A stretch of 51,602 bases of DNA from DAOSWM01 sp035380045 (GTDB lineage Bacteria; Bacteroidota; Bacteroidia; Bacteroidales; Tenuifilaceae), in assembly GCA_035380045.1 (NCBI GenBank), contig DAOSWM010000020.1, forward strand, positions 1-51,602, read 5' to 3'. Position numbers and translations under genes: made by a program. Each line of letters opens with the position of its first letter. Within the stretch, counting starts at the first letter, position 1. Under the pieces are notes generated by a model. It ran no database searches and was not told the DNA's origin. It worked only from the letters and a program-made list of their open reading frames with translations. This document shows, piece by piece, positions 23,433 to 32,147 of this stretch.

Positions 23433-25431
23433 TCGATTTTATGGATTGAGGGTTATCGAATTCAACAACAACTTCGGTGCCTTTCCCGGGAGAACTGTTT
23501 ACCTCTAGTTTCCCTCCGAAGGAGGAAACTCTCGACCGGATGTTGGGAAGCCCGTTGCCCTTTGCGTCTTCCATTTTTGCGGGGTCGAAACCAACGCCAA
23601 AATCGGTAACCGTTAGGCAAAGCCTAGTAGTATTCAGTAGTAGCTGAACCTCAACCGATGGCGAAAGTGAATGCTTAATTGAGTTATTAATAAGTTCCTG
23701 TGCTGTTCGGTAAACAGTTAGCTCAAGCGCATTGCTAAACCGAAAATCTTCACCAAAAAAGTTATAGCTAACTAAAGGTGAATCGTCACTGTTAAGTGAG
23801 GTGCAAAAATTTTCGATGGCGCTGTTTAGCCCATTTTTGTGAAGAATTTCTGGCATCATGTTGTGAGCAACCCTTCGTAGCTCTTTAACGCTACTGTCAA
23901 TTAGTTCGAGGGCATTCTGAAATGCATTCGCATTTTCCTCGTTAAGAAAGTGGTTTCCTTGCATATTTGATAGGTTTAATCGGGCAACGGTAAGCAATCC
24001 GCCTAAACCATCGTGCAGCTCACGGGCAATTCTGCTTCGTTCTGCCTCTTCACCTTTTATGGTCGACTGGGCTACTGCAAGCTCCTTCTCCCGTTCAAGG
24101 TCAAGTATTTTCCGTTCTCTCAGCTCAAGCTCACGATGTGTAAGTAGAATTTGCTGACGGTGGTTTCGGTAAAGTAAAAGGGTTACAATTAATCCTGCAA
24201 ATGCAATTGTAAGTGAAATGAAAAGCATGAGGGTTCGCCTGCTGAGAGCCGCTTCGCTTACCCTTTTCTCGAGTTCGAGGTTTGCTATTCTAATTTCTCT
24301 TCTTTGCGCTTCATTCTTAGCATTCAGGAAGTTTATTTGTTTCTTGTTCTCGCTCGAAAAGAATTTCTTCTGCAGTTCAAGGTATTGAAAAACAAACTCA
24401 TTAGCTTTTTTATAGTTCCCGGTCATCTGGTATGCATTAAAGAGGGTTTCAGTAAGCCTTCGTTGATGCTCCATTATGCCATACTTTTTGCTTAGTTCAA
24501 GGCTCTCCTGTGCATACTTAATTGCTAGGTTTGGATTGTTTAGTTTGATGTAGGTTCTCGAAATTCTTTCCAGCATATCGGCCAGTTCCCAGGCGCTGCC
24601 CGATTTTCGGGCAAAATTGAGCCCTTCAAAGTAAATCTTCAATGCAGCCTGCTGGTTGTTGTTTATGTTGGCTTCAATGTAGCCCTTGTTAATGAAGTAG
24701 GCTACGCTGAATTGCGTGAACCCGGTTGAATCGGCAATATGTTTTACCTTTTCTAAATACTCAAGCGACTCTTCAGTTCTTTTCTGTTGCATGAGGTAGG
24801 TTGCATAGGTATTGTAGGCTGAACCCAAGCTAAACCAATCGTTTGCTTTGTTTGCAAGTTTTATTACCTCCTGGTGGTAGTTCTTCTCGCGAATTGAGTC
24901 GTTTAGCCTATCCTGAAACTCTCCCATTTTGGAGTACAGGTTAATTAGGTGGCGATTCATTTCGTACTTAAGGAAAATGGGCTCGGCTTTTGTACAGTAT
25001 TCTATTGCGCTGGCATAGTCGTCGCCAAGGAAGAACAGGTAACTCATGTTGAGCCATGTGCGAGCTAAGTACTGTTCGCCAACCTCGTTTGGAAAGGTTT
25101 CGAAAATAGCCTCGGAAAGGTTGTAGTATTTGAGTGCATTCTCGAAGTCAACTATATCGTTGTAGAACATGGCCGAGGTTCTGTAAGCATCACCTTTTGT
25201 TATGCTATGAGGAAGTGTGTCGGCAATCGATAGCAGAAGGCTGTTAACTTGGAATGCTTGAACGGTATCGCCCTGGCTTGAAAGGTACCAAAGCGAATCG
25301 GCCAGCTTCATTACATACAGCGAATCGCTTTCAAAAACCGAACCCGCTTCAGTTTTGACAACTGGTTTACATGCTTGCCATAGAATGGCAAAAAGGCTAA
25401 TGCTGAGAATGATAGTTCTCTTAATTATCAT
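23425..25431 (-). CDS. TPR-containing sensor histidine kinase (HisKA_3 type)
   Basis: The 668-residue protein has an N-terminal hydrophobic signal that may carry a lipobox (ILWQAC). TPR-like helical repeats span ~50-370 (for example SGSAWELADMLERISRTYIKLNNPNLAIKYAQESLELSKKYG) and are presumably periplasmic. One TM segment near residues 398-418 (LMLFISLTIAFAGLIVTLLLY) precedes a coiled coil. The dimerisation motif ERSRIARELHDGLGGLLTVARL has the phospho-His near residue 470. The HATPase domain has N-box QELINNSIKHS and G-box DFGVGFDPAK...GNGLPNIRSRV. It phosphorylates the overlapping NarL-type regulator. The signal sensed is unknown; TPR sensors usually bind a protein or peptide. Confidence 0.93.
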   Translation of the reverse strand: MIIKRTIILSISLFAILWQACKPVVKTEAGSVFESDSLYVMKLADSLWYLSSQGDTVQAFQVNSLLLSIADTLPHSITKGDAYRTSAMFYNDIVDFENALKYYNLSEAIFETFPNEVGEQYLARTWLNMSYLFFLGDDYASAIEYCTKAEPIFLKYEMNRHLINLYSKMGEFQDRLNDSIREKNYHQEVIKLANKANDWFSLGSAYNTYATYLMQQKRTEESLEYLEKVKHIADSTGFTQFSVAYFINKGYIEANINNNQQAALKIYFEGLNFARKSGSAWELADMLERISRTYIKLNNPNLAIKYAQESLELSKKYGIMEHQRRLTETLFNAYQMTGNYKKANEFVFQYLELQKKFFSSENKKQINFLNAKNEAQRREIRIANLELEKRVSEAALSRRTLMLFISLTIAFAGLIVTLLLYRNHRQQILLTHRELELRERKILDLEREKELAVAQSTIKGEEAERSRIARELHDGLGGLLTVARLNLSNMQGNHFLNEENANAFQNALELIDSSVKELRRVAHNMMPEILHKNGLNSAIENFCTSLNSDDSPLVSYNFFGEDFRFSNALELTVYRTAQELINNSIKHSLSPSVEVQLLLNTTRLCLTVTDFGVGFDPAKMEDAKGNGLPNIRSRVSSFGGKLEVNSSPGKGTEVVVEFDNPQSIKSND

Positions 25432-25441
25432 GGCAATGGCG

Positions 25442-25458
25442 TTAGGATTTACTCCTAA
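25442..25458. promoter_or_regulatory. Small palindrome just upstream of the sensor kinase start
   Basis: TTAGGA (25442-25447), 5-bp spacer, TCCTAA (25453-25458), only 10 bp from the start codon of the kinase on the minus strand. It could be an operator or an mRNA hairpin near the start; weak on its own. Confidence 0.3.
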
Positions 25459-25584
25459 AGTTAGCGAAAATGGATTACCAAAATTTATTCTGTAAAGTTA
25501 GGGTTGAAGAATTATTCCGGAATCCCTTTTTTAGGGGAAAAATTGAGGTTAGACATGCAAATACATATTTAAATTTGGTTTATA

Positions 25585-25635
25585 ATCAGAAAGTATTATA
25601 TTTAAATTAGAGTTAAATCAAAAAATATTATATTT
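25585..25635. repeat. Pair of 19-bp AT-rich direct repeats at the promoter of the DUF4143 ATPase gene
   Basis: ATCAGAAAGTATTATATTT (25585-25603) and ATCAAAAAATATTATATTT (25617-25635) differ at two positions and are spaced 32 bp apart, three helical turns. The second overlaps the -7 element. They may be regulator-binding iterons or simple AT-rich duplication. Confidence 0.45.
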
Positions 25636-25636
25636 G
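25629..25636 (+). promoter_or_regulatory. Candidate -7 element of the DUF4143 ATPase gene
   Basis: TATATTTG matches TAnnTTTG. It lies 18 bp upstream of the ATG at 25655 and overlaps an alternative in-frame TTG at 25634, which argues for the later start. Confidence 0.45.
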
Positions 25637-25654
25637 AGATATCAAAATAATAGT

Positions 25655-26794
25655 ATGATAAGAAGAAAACTCGACCAGATTATTGAGGGTTACTTGATGC
25701 AAAAAAAAGCTGTTCTGCTTTTTGGTGCCCGACAAGTAGGTAAAACTACTCTTTTAAACTCTTTTTCAAAAAGAATGGGGTTAAACACAATTTTCCTAAA
25801 TGGCGATGAACCAGATATAAAAGCATTGTTAAGCGATTATTCCTCTCAAAAACTACGAATGATTTTTGGTAACAGTAAGTTAGTAGTGATTGATGAGGCA
25901 CAGAATATTGGCGAAATTGGTACTTTGCTTAAAGTAATTGTCGATTATATTCCAGAAATTCAAGTGATTGCCTCTGGTTCCTCTTCTTTTGAGTTGGCAA
26001 ATAGGGCTAGTGAGCCACTAACCGGACGAAAGTTTGAATTCGTACTTTACCCGCTTTCTTTCTCTGAAATGGTTGAGCATCACGGTTTTGTTAATGAATA
26101 TAGTTTGCTGGAAAACAGAATGATTTATGGTTATTATCCTGAAATTGTTTCAGAATGTGGAAAAGAGGAGAAACGACTAAAATCACTTGCAGGAAGTTAC
26201 CTTTACAAGGATTTACTAATGTTGGAGCAAATAAAGAGGCCAAAACTTATTGATAAAATCCTTCGTGCCCTGGCATTACAAGTTGGTAATGAGGTTTCGT
26301 ACCACGAAATTGGTCAATTAGTTGGTGCCGATAGCATTACGGTTGAGAAGTACATCGACTACATGGAACAGGCTTTTATAGTTTTTCGCTTACCAGCATT
26401 AAGTAGAAATGTTAGAAACGAAATTAAGAAAGGTAAAAAAATTTATTTTTTCGATAATGGCATAAGAAATGCTGTGCTTGGTAATTTTCTACCCCTTAAT
26501 TCTCGTTCAGATTTAGGTGCACTTTGGGAGAACTTTTTAATAAGTGAACGGAAGAAGTTTTTAAACAACGAGGATATTCAGGCAAATTCATTCTTTTGGA
26601 GAACAACCCAGCAACAAGAGATTGATTACATTGAAGAGCGTAATGGTGATCTTTATGCCTATGAGTTTAAATGGAGCGATGGTAAGAACCATAAGTTCTC
26701 AGAAACGTTCACAAAAAACTATAATGTTAAATCAACGGAGGTAGTAAACCGCGAAAATTTCTACAGTTTTATTCATAAAGAAATAAACTTATAG
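25655..26794 (+). CDS. AAA_14 / DUF4143 ATPase
   Basis: From the ATG at 25655 the protein is 379 residues. The N-terminal P-loop domain has Walker A LLFGARQVGKTTLL, Walker B KLVVIDEAQNIGEI and the sensor VIASGSSSFELANR, then PLTGRKFEFVLYPLSFSEM. This is the diagnostic stretch of the AAA_14 family. The C-terminal half is a DUF4143 domain with winged-helix character (EVSYHEIGQLVGADSITVEKYIDYMEQAFIVFRLPALSRN) and a nuclease-like end (FFWRTTQQQEIDYIEERNGDLYAYEFKWSD, an E-x-D...E-x-K-like pattern). Function is not firmly established; these ATPases are common, mobile-looking accessory genes in Bacteroidota. Lower GC than its neighbours suggests transfer. Confidence 0.9.
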   Translation: MIRRKLDQIIEGYLMQKKAVLLFGARQVGKTTLLNSFSKRMGLNTIFLNGDEPDIKALLSDYSSQKLRMIFGNSKLVVIDEAQNIGEIGTLLKVIVDYIPEIQVIASGSSSFELANRASEPLTGRKFEFVLYPLSFSEMVEHHGFVNEYSLLENRMIYGYYPEIVSECGKEEKRLKSLAGSYLYKDLLMLEQIKRPKLIDKILRALALQVGNEVSYHEIGQLVGADSITVEKYIDYMEQAFIVFRLPALSRNVRNEIKKGKKIYFFDNGIRNAVLGNFLPLNSRSDLGALWENFLISERKKFLNNEDIQANSFFWRTTQQQEIDYIEERNGDLYAYEFKWSDGKNHKFSETFTKNYNVKSTEVVNRENFYSFIHKEINL

Positions 26795-26838
26795 CTAGTA
26801 TGCGGAGAAAGAATTTGGATTGTGTTAAGTTTTAACTA

Positions 26839-29394
26839 CTATACCCTTACTCCAAAAATAATAACATCGTCAATCTGTTCGTAACCTGTTCGCCATGCGA
26901 GGTGTTCCTGTAGAAGGATTTCTCGTTGCTCATCCATGGTGTGGTTGTTAATTTCCACCAGAAGCTGCTTGAAGCGTTTCGACATAAACTTACGCCCATC
27001 CTTACCGCCAAACTGGTCGGGGAAACCATCGGAGAACATGTAGAACGTATCGCCCTTTTCAAGGTCAATTTCGTGGTTCGTGAACGGAAGGTGATCGTTA
27101 ACGTGGATGGCAACTGGCATTTTGTCGGCTTTGTATTCAATTAGTTCGCCTTTGCGTATTAGGTACAGCGGATTATAAGCGCCAGCCCATTCCAGTTTCA
27201 TGTTATCAACATCGAGAACGCTGAGCGAAATGTCCATTCCATCCTTCTGCTCGTTCTGCTTGCCGGTTTGCGACAGGGTTTGTTTAATGAGTTCCCTAAG
27301 CATGTTAAGGATTTCCGAGGGTTGGGTAATCCCCTCTTTGTTCACAATTTCGTAGAGGAAGGAAACTCCCAGCATGCTCATAAATGCTCCGGGAACGCCG
27401 TGTCCGGTACAGTCGGCAGCAACCAGCACCATTTTTTTACCGGCTTGTGAGAACCAGTAGAAATCGCCGCTCACAATGTCGCGTGGCAGGAACAGCACAA
27501 AATGCTCCTTGAGCGATTCCGCTAGCAGGTTTGATGATGGAAGTATGGCTCCCTGAATTCGGCTGGCGTAGCGGATACTATCGGTAATTTCCTGTTTCTG
27601 GTGTGAGATAAGCTCGTTCTTCTCTTCTAGTATCTTGTTAGCCTTCTGCTTCTGGCGAATCATGTTGATAAGCATTCCTGCAAAAACGAGAATTACCAGC
27701 AACCCGCCAATTGTGATGAAAATTACAAGCCGTTGCCGTTGGTTCTCGGAGTTAAGCAGCGCTTTCTCGTTGCTCAGCAGCTTAATCTCCTGCTCCTTCT
27801 TCTCGGTTTCGTACTTGGTTTGCATCTCGGTGATAATTTTTTGACTTTTCTCCGAGAAGATCTCGTCCTTTAGCTGGTTGTGAAGTTTATTGTACTTTAA
27901 AGCTTTTACAAAATCGTCTTTTCTTTCGTAAATTTTTGCAAGTTTATAGTAGTTGTGCATCAGGTAATCCTTAACCCCCAGATCATCCTGAATTCTCATA
28001 CTTTCAAGAAAGTATTGTTCTGCTTGTTCTAGGTTCGCTTGCAAGTAGTTAATGTCCCCTAAATGAAAGAGGGCGATTGAAATATCATACGAATTGTTTA
28101 AGTTTCTTGAGATGCGTAGTCCTTTGCTTAAATGTTCTTTAGCTTTTCCCCATTCTCTAGCGTACCCAAAGTGGCTCCCAAGGTTAATGTTTACGTTTGC
28201 TATCTCGCCCTGGTTATCAATCTCTTCGAAAATTTTAAGGGCCTGATTATAGGAATCAATCGCTTTTTGAAAAGAAGCAACAATTTCTTTTGAGGGGACT
28301 TTGTAAAGAGAGTCTTCCCAAAATTCACCAAACCTAGCAACAAACTTATTTGCAGCTAAACGTGAGTAGGAGTTTGCGATGTTGTTAAGGGAGAATGCGG
28401 TGTAAAGTAAATCGTTTTGGTCTTGGAATATTTTTAATGCACGTTCGTGGTATTCTAAACCTTTCAGGAAATTGGTTTCATTGTCTTTAATAGCCAAATT
28501 GCTTCGTTGAAGGTTACCGTATACAAGTCCTATTTCGTTGCATACATGGGCAACGTTTGTTGTATTATTGATCTTCTCAAAGGTTGTTAAGCTTTTTTGG
28601 TATTGCTCAAGCCCAAGTTGAAAGCTACCTTGCGTTCGGTAAATTCGGCCAAGGTTGTAGTATGCAACTGCTAAACTGTTTAGATCGTCAAGCGTTTCTT
28701 TAATTGCAATCTCTCTTTTATGAAATTTTATTGAATTATTATAATCTCCAAGGTCATAATATACCTGTCCTAAAAGGTTGTATGCAAACGAGGCATCATC
28801 CATTTCCTTCTCATCTTCCTGGATCTTAAGAGCAAGGTTTATGTAATGAAGAGCACTGTCGTAATTTCCATATTTACGTTGAATTCTACCCAAATCAAGC
28901 AAAGCGTTTGCCTCGTATTTTTTATTTTTAATCTTACGAGAGAGAGATAACGATTTGTTCGTGAAATCTAACGACTTGCTAAAGGAATCGAGGTAGAAGT
29001 ATGCGCTACTAATGCTATTTAAGTTCTTGAAAATCAACTCCTCTTCGTTGTTTTTCTCTGCAATTTCCAACGCCATGAAGAAATAATCAAGCGATTTCTG
29101 GTTCTGATCTTGATAGTAGTACCATTCGCCAAGTTGTTTAAGCGATTTTATTTCGGCTGTTACACTATTTAACTTTTTTGCAAGATTGTACGCTTCGTTG
29201 GCATAGGAAAGCCCAATTTCCTCATAAATATTCTCGTTGCTAAGCTCAATTAGTATGTCAAAACGTTCAATCCCCTCCGCAGTTTGAAGAAGATTCGTTA
29301 AACTATCAACCCTGCTCTGCTGGGCAAGGCTGCTAGAGGTAATAATGAAAAAGGAGAGAATTATTAATAGCCTACTTTTGTACATTTTGTACAT
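26839..29394 (-). CDS. TPR-containing SpoIIE/RsbU-type serine phosphatase
   Basis: The 851-residue protein starts MYKMYKSRLLIILSFFIITSSSLAQQ, a signal peptide with two possible start codons 9 bp apart. Long TPR-like repeats fill residues ~30-500 (for example YNLGRIYRTQGSFQLGLEQYQKSLTTFEKI). A TM segment follows near 556-578 (LVIFITIGGLLVILVFAGMLINMI), with a coiled coil leading into a PP2C-type SpoIIE domain. That domain has SIRYASRIQGAILPS, VSGDFYWF, VAADCTGHGVPGAFMSMLG and FYMFSDGFPDQFGG, the conserved metal-binding Asp regions. It likely dephosphorylates an anti-anti-sigma-like or other partner in response to a periplasmic signal. No STAS or anti-sigma gene is adjacent, so the target lies elsewhere. 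Confidence 0.93.
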   Translation of the reverse strand: MYKMYKSRLLIILSFFIITSSSLAQQSRVDSLTNLLQTAEGIERFDILIELSNENIYEEIGLSYANEAYNLAKKLNSVTAEIKSLKQLGEWYYYQDQNQKSLDYFFMALEIAEKNNEEELIFKNLNSISSAYFYLDSFSKSLDFTNKSLSLSRKIKNKKYEANALLDLGRIQRKYGNYDSALHYINLALKIQEDEKEMDDASFAYNLLGQVYYDLGDYNNSIKFHKREIAIKETLDDLNSLAVAYYNLGRIYRTQGSFQLGLEQYQKSLTTFEKINNTTNVAHVCNEIGLVYGNLQRSNLAIKDNETNFLKGLEYHERALKIFQDQNDLLYTAFSLNNIANSYSRLAANKFVARFGEFWEDSLYKVPSKEIVASFQKAIDSYNQALKIFEEIDNQGEIANVNINLGSHFGYAREWGKAKEHLSKGLRISRNLNNSYDISIALFHLGDINYLQANLEQAEQYFLESMRIQDDLGVKDYLMHNYYKLAKIYERKDDFVKALKYNKLHNQLKDEIFSEKSQKIITEMQTKYETEKKEQEIKLLSNEKALLNSENQRQRLVIFITIGGLLVILVFAGMLINMIRQKQKANKILEEKNELISHQKQEITDSIRYASRIQGAILPSSNLLAESLKEHFVLFLPRDIVSGDFYWFSQAGKKMVLVAADCTGHGVPGAFMSMLGVSFLYEIVNKEGITQPSEILNMLRELIKQTLSQTGKQNEQKDGMDISLSVLDVDNMKLEWAGAYNPLYLIRKGELIEYKADKMPVAIHVNDHLPFTNHEIDLEKGDTFYMFSDGFPDQFGGKDGRKFMSKRFKQLLVEINNHTMDEQREILLQEHLAWRTGYEQIDDVIIFGVRV

Positions 29395-29548
29395 TAGTTT
29401 TATTTTTTGTAAATCAAAGAAATGAAAAAAAAGGGAAAAACCGACTTTTTTTTACAAAAATATACTGTTATAAGCTACTTTCTTACGAAAAACCAAAATA
29501 TTTTTAAAAACACGTTTTTTAGGGGAACTATTTCATTCTTCTTGTGTT

Positions 29549-29582
29549 TTTGCCATATAGTAGATAATTTTGAATAAAAAAC
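29549..29582 (+). promoter_or_regulatory. Candidate promoter of the metal ABC transporter operon
   Basis: TTTG (29549-29552), 22-bp spacer, TAATTTTG (29575-29582), 38 bp before the first start codon. The spacing is at the long end of the accepted range. No confident Zur/Fur box was identified. Confidence 0.4.
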
Positions 29583-29620
29583 AGAAGTAAAGTATAAATT
29601 CAACGTTAAATATTTTTCGT

Positions 29621-30511
29621 ATGAAAAGAGTTTTTATGGTCCTACCGTTGGTCTCGGCTATTTTGTTTTCGGGCTGTGGGCAGAAAACAACAGACCAGCG
29701 CTCAATAAATTTGGTAACCGTTAGTATTCTCCCTCAGAAGTACTTCGTTGAGCGTGTGGCCGATACGCTGGTTGAGGTAAAGGTTCTTGTTCCTCCGGGA
29801 TCAAGCCCCGAAACCTACGAGCCAACCCCCGTGCAATTGAAGGATTTGAACAACTCGCTGGCTTACTTTTCCCTTGGCCTTCTCGATTTCGAGAAGAATA
29901 CGCTCAGTAAGCTGCATTCGCAGAATGCAAACGTAAAATTTGTGGACCATTCGCTGGAACTGAATTTAATTGAAGGGCAGTGTGGTCATAACCACTCGCA
30001 CGAAGCTGAGCATATCCACGCTCACGATCCCCACGTGTGGACTTCACCCCGGGAGGTGAAAACCATGGTGAAATCAATAGAGAGGAACCTTTCGGAGCTA
30101 TTGCCCGAGCATAAAAGTACATTCTCAGCGAATGCTGAAGCGTTCATTGCAGAAATTGACTCGCTCGATAAAAAAATGGAGGAATCGTTCTCCGACGTGA
30201 AATCGAGAAAAATCTTTATCTTTCATCCCGCTTTCACATACCTGGCTCGCGATTACGGGCTGGAGCAAGTTTCGTTGGAGGAGGAGGGTAAATCCCCATC
30301 AATGAAGCATCTGAAATCAGTTCTTCAGCAGGCAAAGGGTGAGGGCGTGAAAACCATATTCATTCAGAAAGAGTTCGATGCAAAAACAGCCGAAACCATT
30401 GCACACGACATTAGCGGAAGGGTAGTGGTGGTGAATCCTTTAGAGGCAAACTGGCTTGAAAACATGTTTTACACAGCGAACCTTCTTGAGGAGGCAATGA
30501 ACGGAAAGTAG
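29621..30511 (+). CDS. znuA: Zinc/manganese ABC transporter substrate-binding lipoprotein (ZnuA-like)
   Basis: The 296-residue cluster A-I solute-binding protein starts MKRVFMVLPLVSAILFSGCGQK, a lipoprotein signal with lipobox LFSGC. VTVSILPQKYFVERVA and a His-rich loop (CGHNHSHEAEHIHAHDPHVWTSP) follow; such a loop favours zinc over manganese. DPHVW and FHPAFTYLARDYG supply two ligand His. At the usual first ligand position (consensus PHxYEP) the sequence is SPETYEPTP, with Glu in place of His. The lipoprotein delivers metal to the permease and ATPase encoded directly downstream (5-bp and 2-bp gaps), forming a znuACB operon. Confidence 0.92.
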   Translation: MKRVFMVLPLVSAILFSGCGQKTTDQRSINLVTVSILPQKYFVERVADTLVEVKVLVPPGSSPETYEPTPVQLKDLNNSLAYFSLGLLDFEKNTLSKLHSQNANVKFVDHSLELNLIEGQCGHNHSHEAEHIHAHDPHVWTSPREVKTMVKSIERNLSELLPEHKSTFSANAEAFIAEIDSLDKKMEESFSDVKSRKIFIFHPAFTYLARDYGLEQVSLEEEGKSPSMKHLKSVLQQAKGEGVKTIFIQKEFDAKTAETIAHDISGRVVVVNPLEANWLENMFYTANLLEEAMNGK

Positions 30512-30516
30512 TTTCT

Positions 30517-31266
30517 ATGGGGAAAATTCTTGAAATAAGCAACGCATCGGTTGGGTACGATGATGATATTATCCTGAGGGATATTAATTTTTCGCTGTCC
30601 GACTTAGACTTTGTTGGGGTTATTGGACCAAATGGGGGAGGGAAAACAACCCTTTTACGTTTGCTTTTAGGTGAAATTAAGCCTGTTAAAGGGTCAGTAA
30701 AATATTTCCCAATGGCTCCTAACGAGACAATGTTTGGCTACCTGCCACAGGTGTCGAGCATCGACCACAAGTTTCCAATATCGGTGCTGGAGGTTGTGCT
30801 TTCGGGTTTGCTTGGCCGAAAACGGATCGGTGGCCGTTACACTAAACACGATAAGAAGCTGGCGCTTGAAATGCTCGAAAGGATGAGCATAGCCGATTTG
30901 AGGGGGAAAGCAATCGGTGAGCTTTCGGGTGGTCAAATGCAGCGGGTTTTCCTCAGCAGGGCGCTCGTTTCTCACCCACGCTTACTAATTCTTGACGAAC
31001 CTAACACGTTTGTTGACAATAAGTTTGAGAAGGAGCTATACCAGCTTCTAAAGGAGCTGAATAAGGAGATGGCCATACTCATGGTTTCGCACGATTTGGG
31101 AACAATAACAACCCACGTAAAAACCATTGCCTGCGTAAACCGTAACCTGCACTACCATCCTTCGAATGTAATTTCCACCGAACAGCTGGCAGCATACGAT
31201 TGCCCAATTCAACTTATTACCCACGGCACCGTTCCTCATACTGTTTTACCTAAGCACAGTAAGTAG
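30517..31266 (+). CDS. znuC: Metal ABC transporter ATP-binding protein (ZnuC-like)
   Basis: The 249-residue ABC ATPase has Walker A GPNGGGKTTLLRLLLG, Q-loop GYLPQVSS, signature LSGGQMQRVFLSRAL, Walker B LLILDEPN and H-loop MVSHDLG. The Walker A reads GGGGK-like (NGGGKT) as is frequent in metal-type ABC-3 ATPases. It energises the adjacent permease to import zinc or manganese bound by the lipoprotein. The start codon is 5 bp after the binding-protein stop, and its stop is 2 bp before the permease start. Confidence 0.95.
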   Translation: MGKILEISNASVGYDDDIILRDINFSLSDLDFVGVIGPNGGGKTTLLRLLLGEIKPVKGSVKYFPMAPNETMFGYLPQVSSIDHKFPISVLEVVLSGLLGRKRIGGRYTKHDKKLALEMLERMSIADLRGKAIGELSGGQMQRVFLSRALVSHPRLLILDEPNTFVDNKFEKELYQLLKELNKEMAILMVSHDLGTITTHVKTIACVNRNLHYHPSNVISTEQLAAYDCPIQLITHGTVPHTVLPKHSK

Positions 31267-31268
31267 AT

Positions 31269-32105
31269 ATGTTTCAGATTTTTAAAGATTTTTTTGATTT
31301 TCAGTTTATTACCAATGCGTTTCTTGCAGCGCTTCTGGTTGCTGTTGCTGCGGGCTTGGTAGGTTCCTACATTGTGGCGCGTAGGCTGGTGTTTTTAAGC
31401 GGAGGAATTACTCACGCTTCCTTTGGTGGTATAGGCATTGCCTACTACCTTGGTTTAAACCCAATACTGGGTGCAGCGGTTTTTGCCGTGCTAACGGCAT
31501 TTGGCGTTGAGGCTCTTTCACAGAAATTCACGGTTCGTGAGGATTCTGCAATAGGAATCCTGTGGTCAGTTGGGATGGCTATTGGGGTTTTCTTCGTTTT
31601 CCTAACTCCCGGTTATGCACCAAACCTCATGAGTTTCCTTTTTGGTTCAATCCTTACTGTTTCAACTCAGGATATTGTTTTATTGCTGATTCTCGATGCA
31701 GCTATGATAGCCTTTTTCATTCTGTTCTATCGTCCAATTCTTTACTTGGCCTTCGATCCGGTTTTTGCGCGTACGCAAAAAGTGCCCGAGAAACTTTTTA
31801 CATATATACTGAAGGCTTTTGTGGCAATTACCATTGTGCTTAGCATTAGGCTGGTTGGGATAATCCTGCTCATCTCGCTGCTCACCATTCCTCCAACCAT
31901 TGCCAACCTGTTCACAAAGCGGTTCGACAGAATAATCTACATATCCATTATTGTTGGCTTTGTTGGAGCCATATTGGGTTTAGTAGTTTCATATGGATTA
32001 AACGTGCCTTCGGGGGTTACAATCATTCTTGCGTTAACTATAATTTTTCTGATTTCCCGAATTACCCGCTATGTAATGGTGAAAATTAAAACACAATATG
32101 CTTAA
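31269..32105 (+). CDS. znuB: Metal ABC transporter permease (ZnuB-like, ABC-3 family)
   Basis: The 278-residue protein is a polytopic ABC-3 permease with about eight hydrophobic segments. It starts FLAALLVAVAAGLVGSYIVARRLVFLSGGITHASFGGIGIAYYLG, the conserved ABC-3 region that contacts the ATPase. VGIILLISLLTIPPTIANLF is the conserved late segment (LV..L...P...A). It forms the inner-membrane channel of the importer encoded with the two preceding genes. Length is normal. lpdA follows after 42 bp and probably has its own start of transcription. Confidence 0.94.
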   Translation: MFQIFKDFFDFQFITNAFLAALLVAVAAGLVGSYIVARRLVFLSGGITHASFGGIGIAYYLGLNPILGAAVFAVLTAFGVEALSQKFTVREDSAIGILWSVGMAIGVFFVFLTPGYAPNLMSFLFGSILTVSTQDIVLLLILDAAMIAFFILFYRPILYLAFDPVFARTQKVPEKLFTYILKAFVAITIVLSIRLVGIILLISLLTIPPTIANLFTKRFDRIIYISIIVGFVGAILGLVVSYGLNVPSGVTIILALTIIFLISRITRYVMVKIKTQYA

Positions 32106-32147
32106 TTTGTAAAACTTTTTCGAAATAATAATAAATCAAAATAAGTT

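Noticed and set aside
30033..30044. CCACGTGTGG as a possible parS-like palindrome
   Set aside because: It is short, lies inside the ZnuA coding sequence at the conserved DPHVW codons, and lacks the 16-bp parS form.
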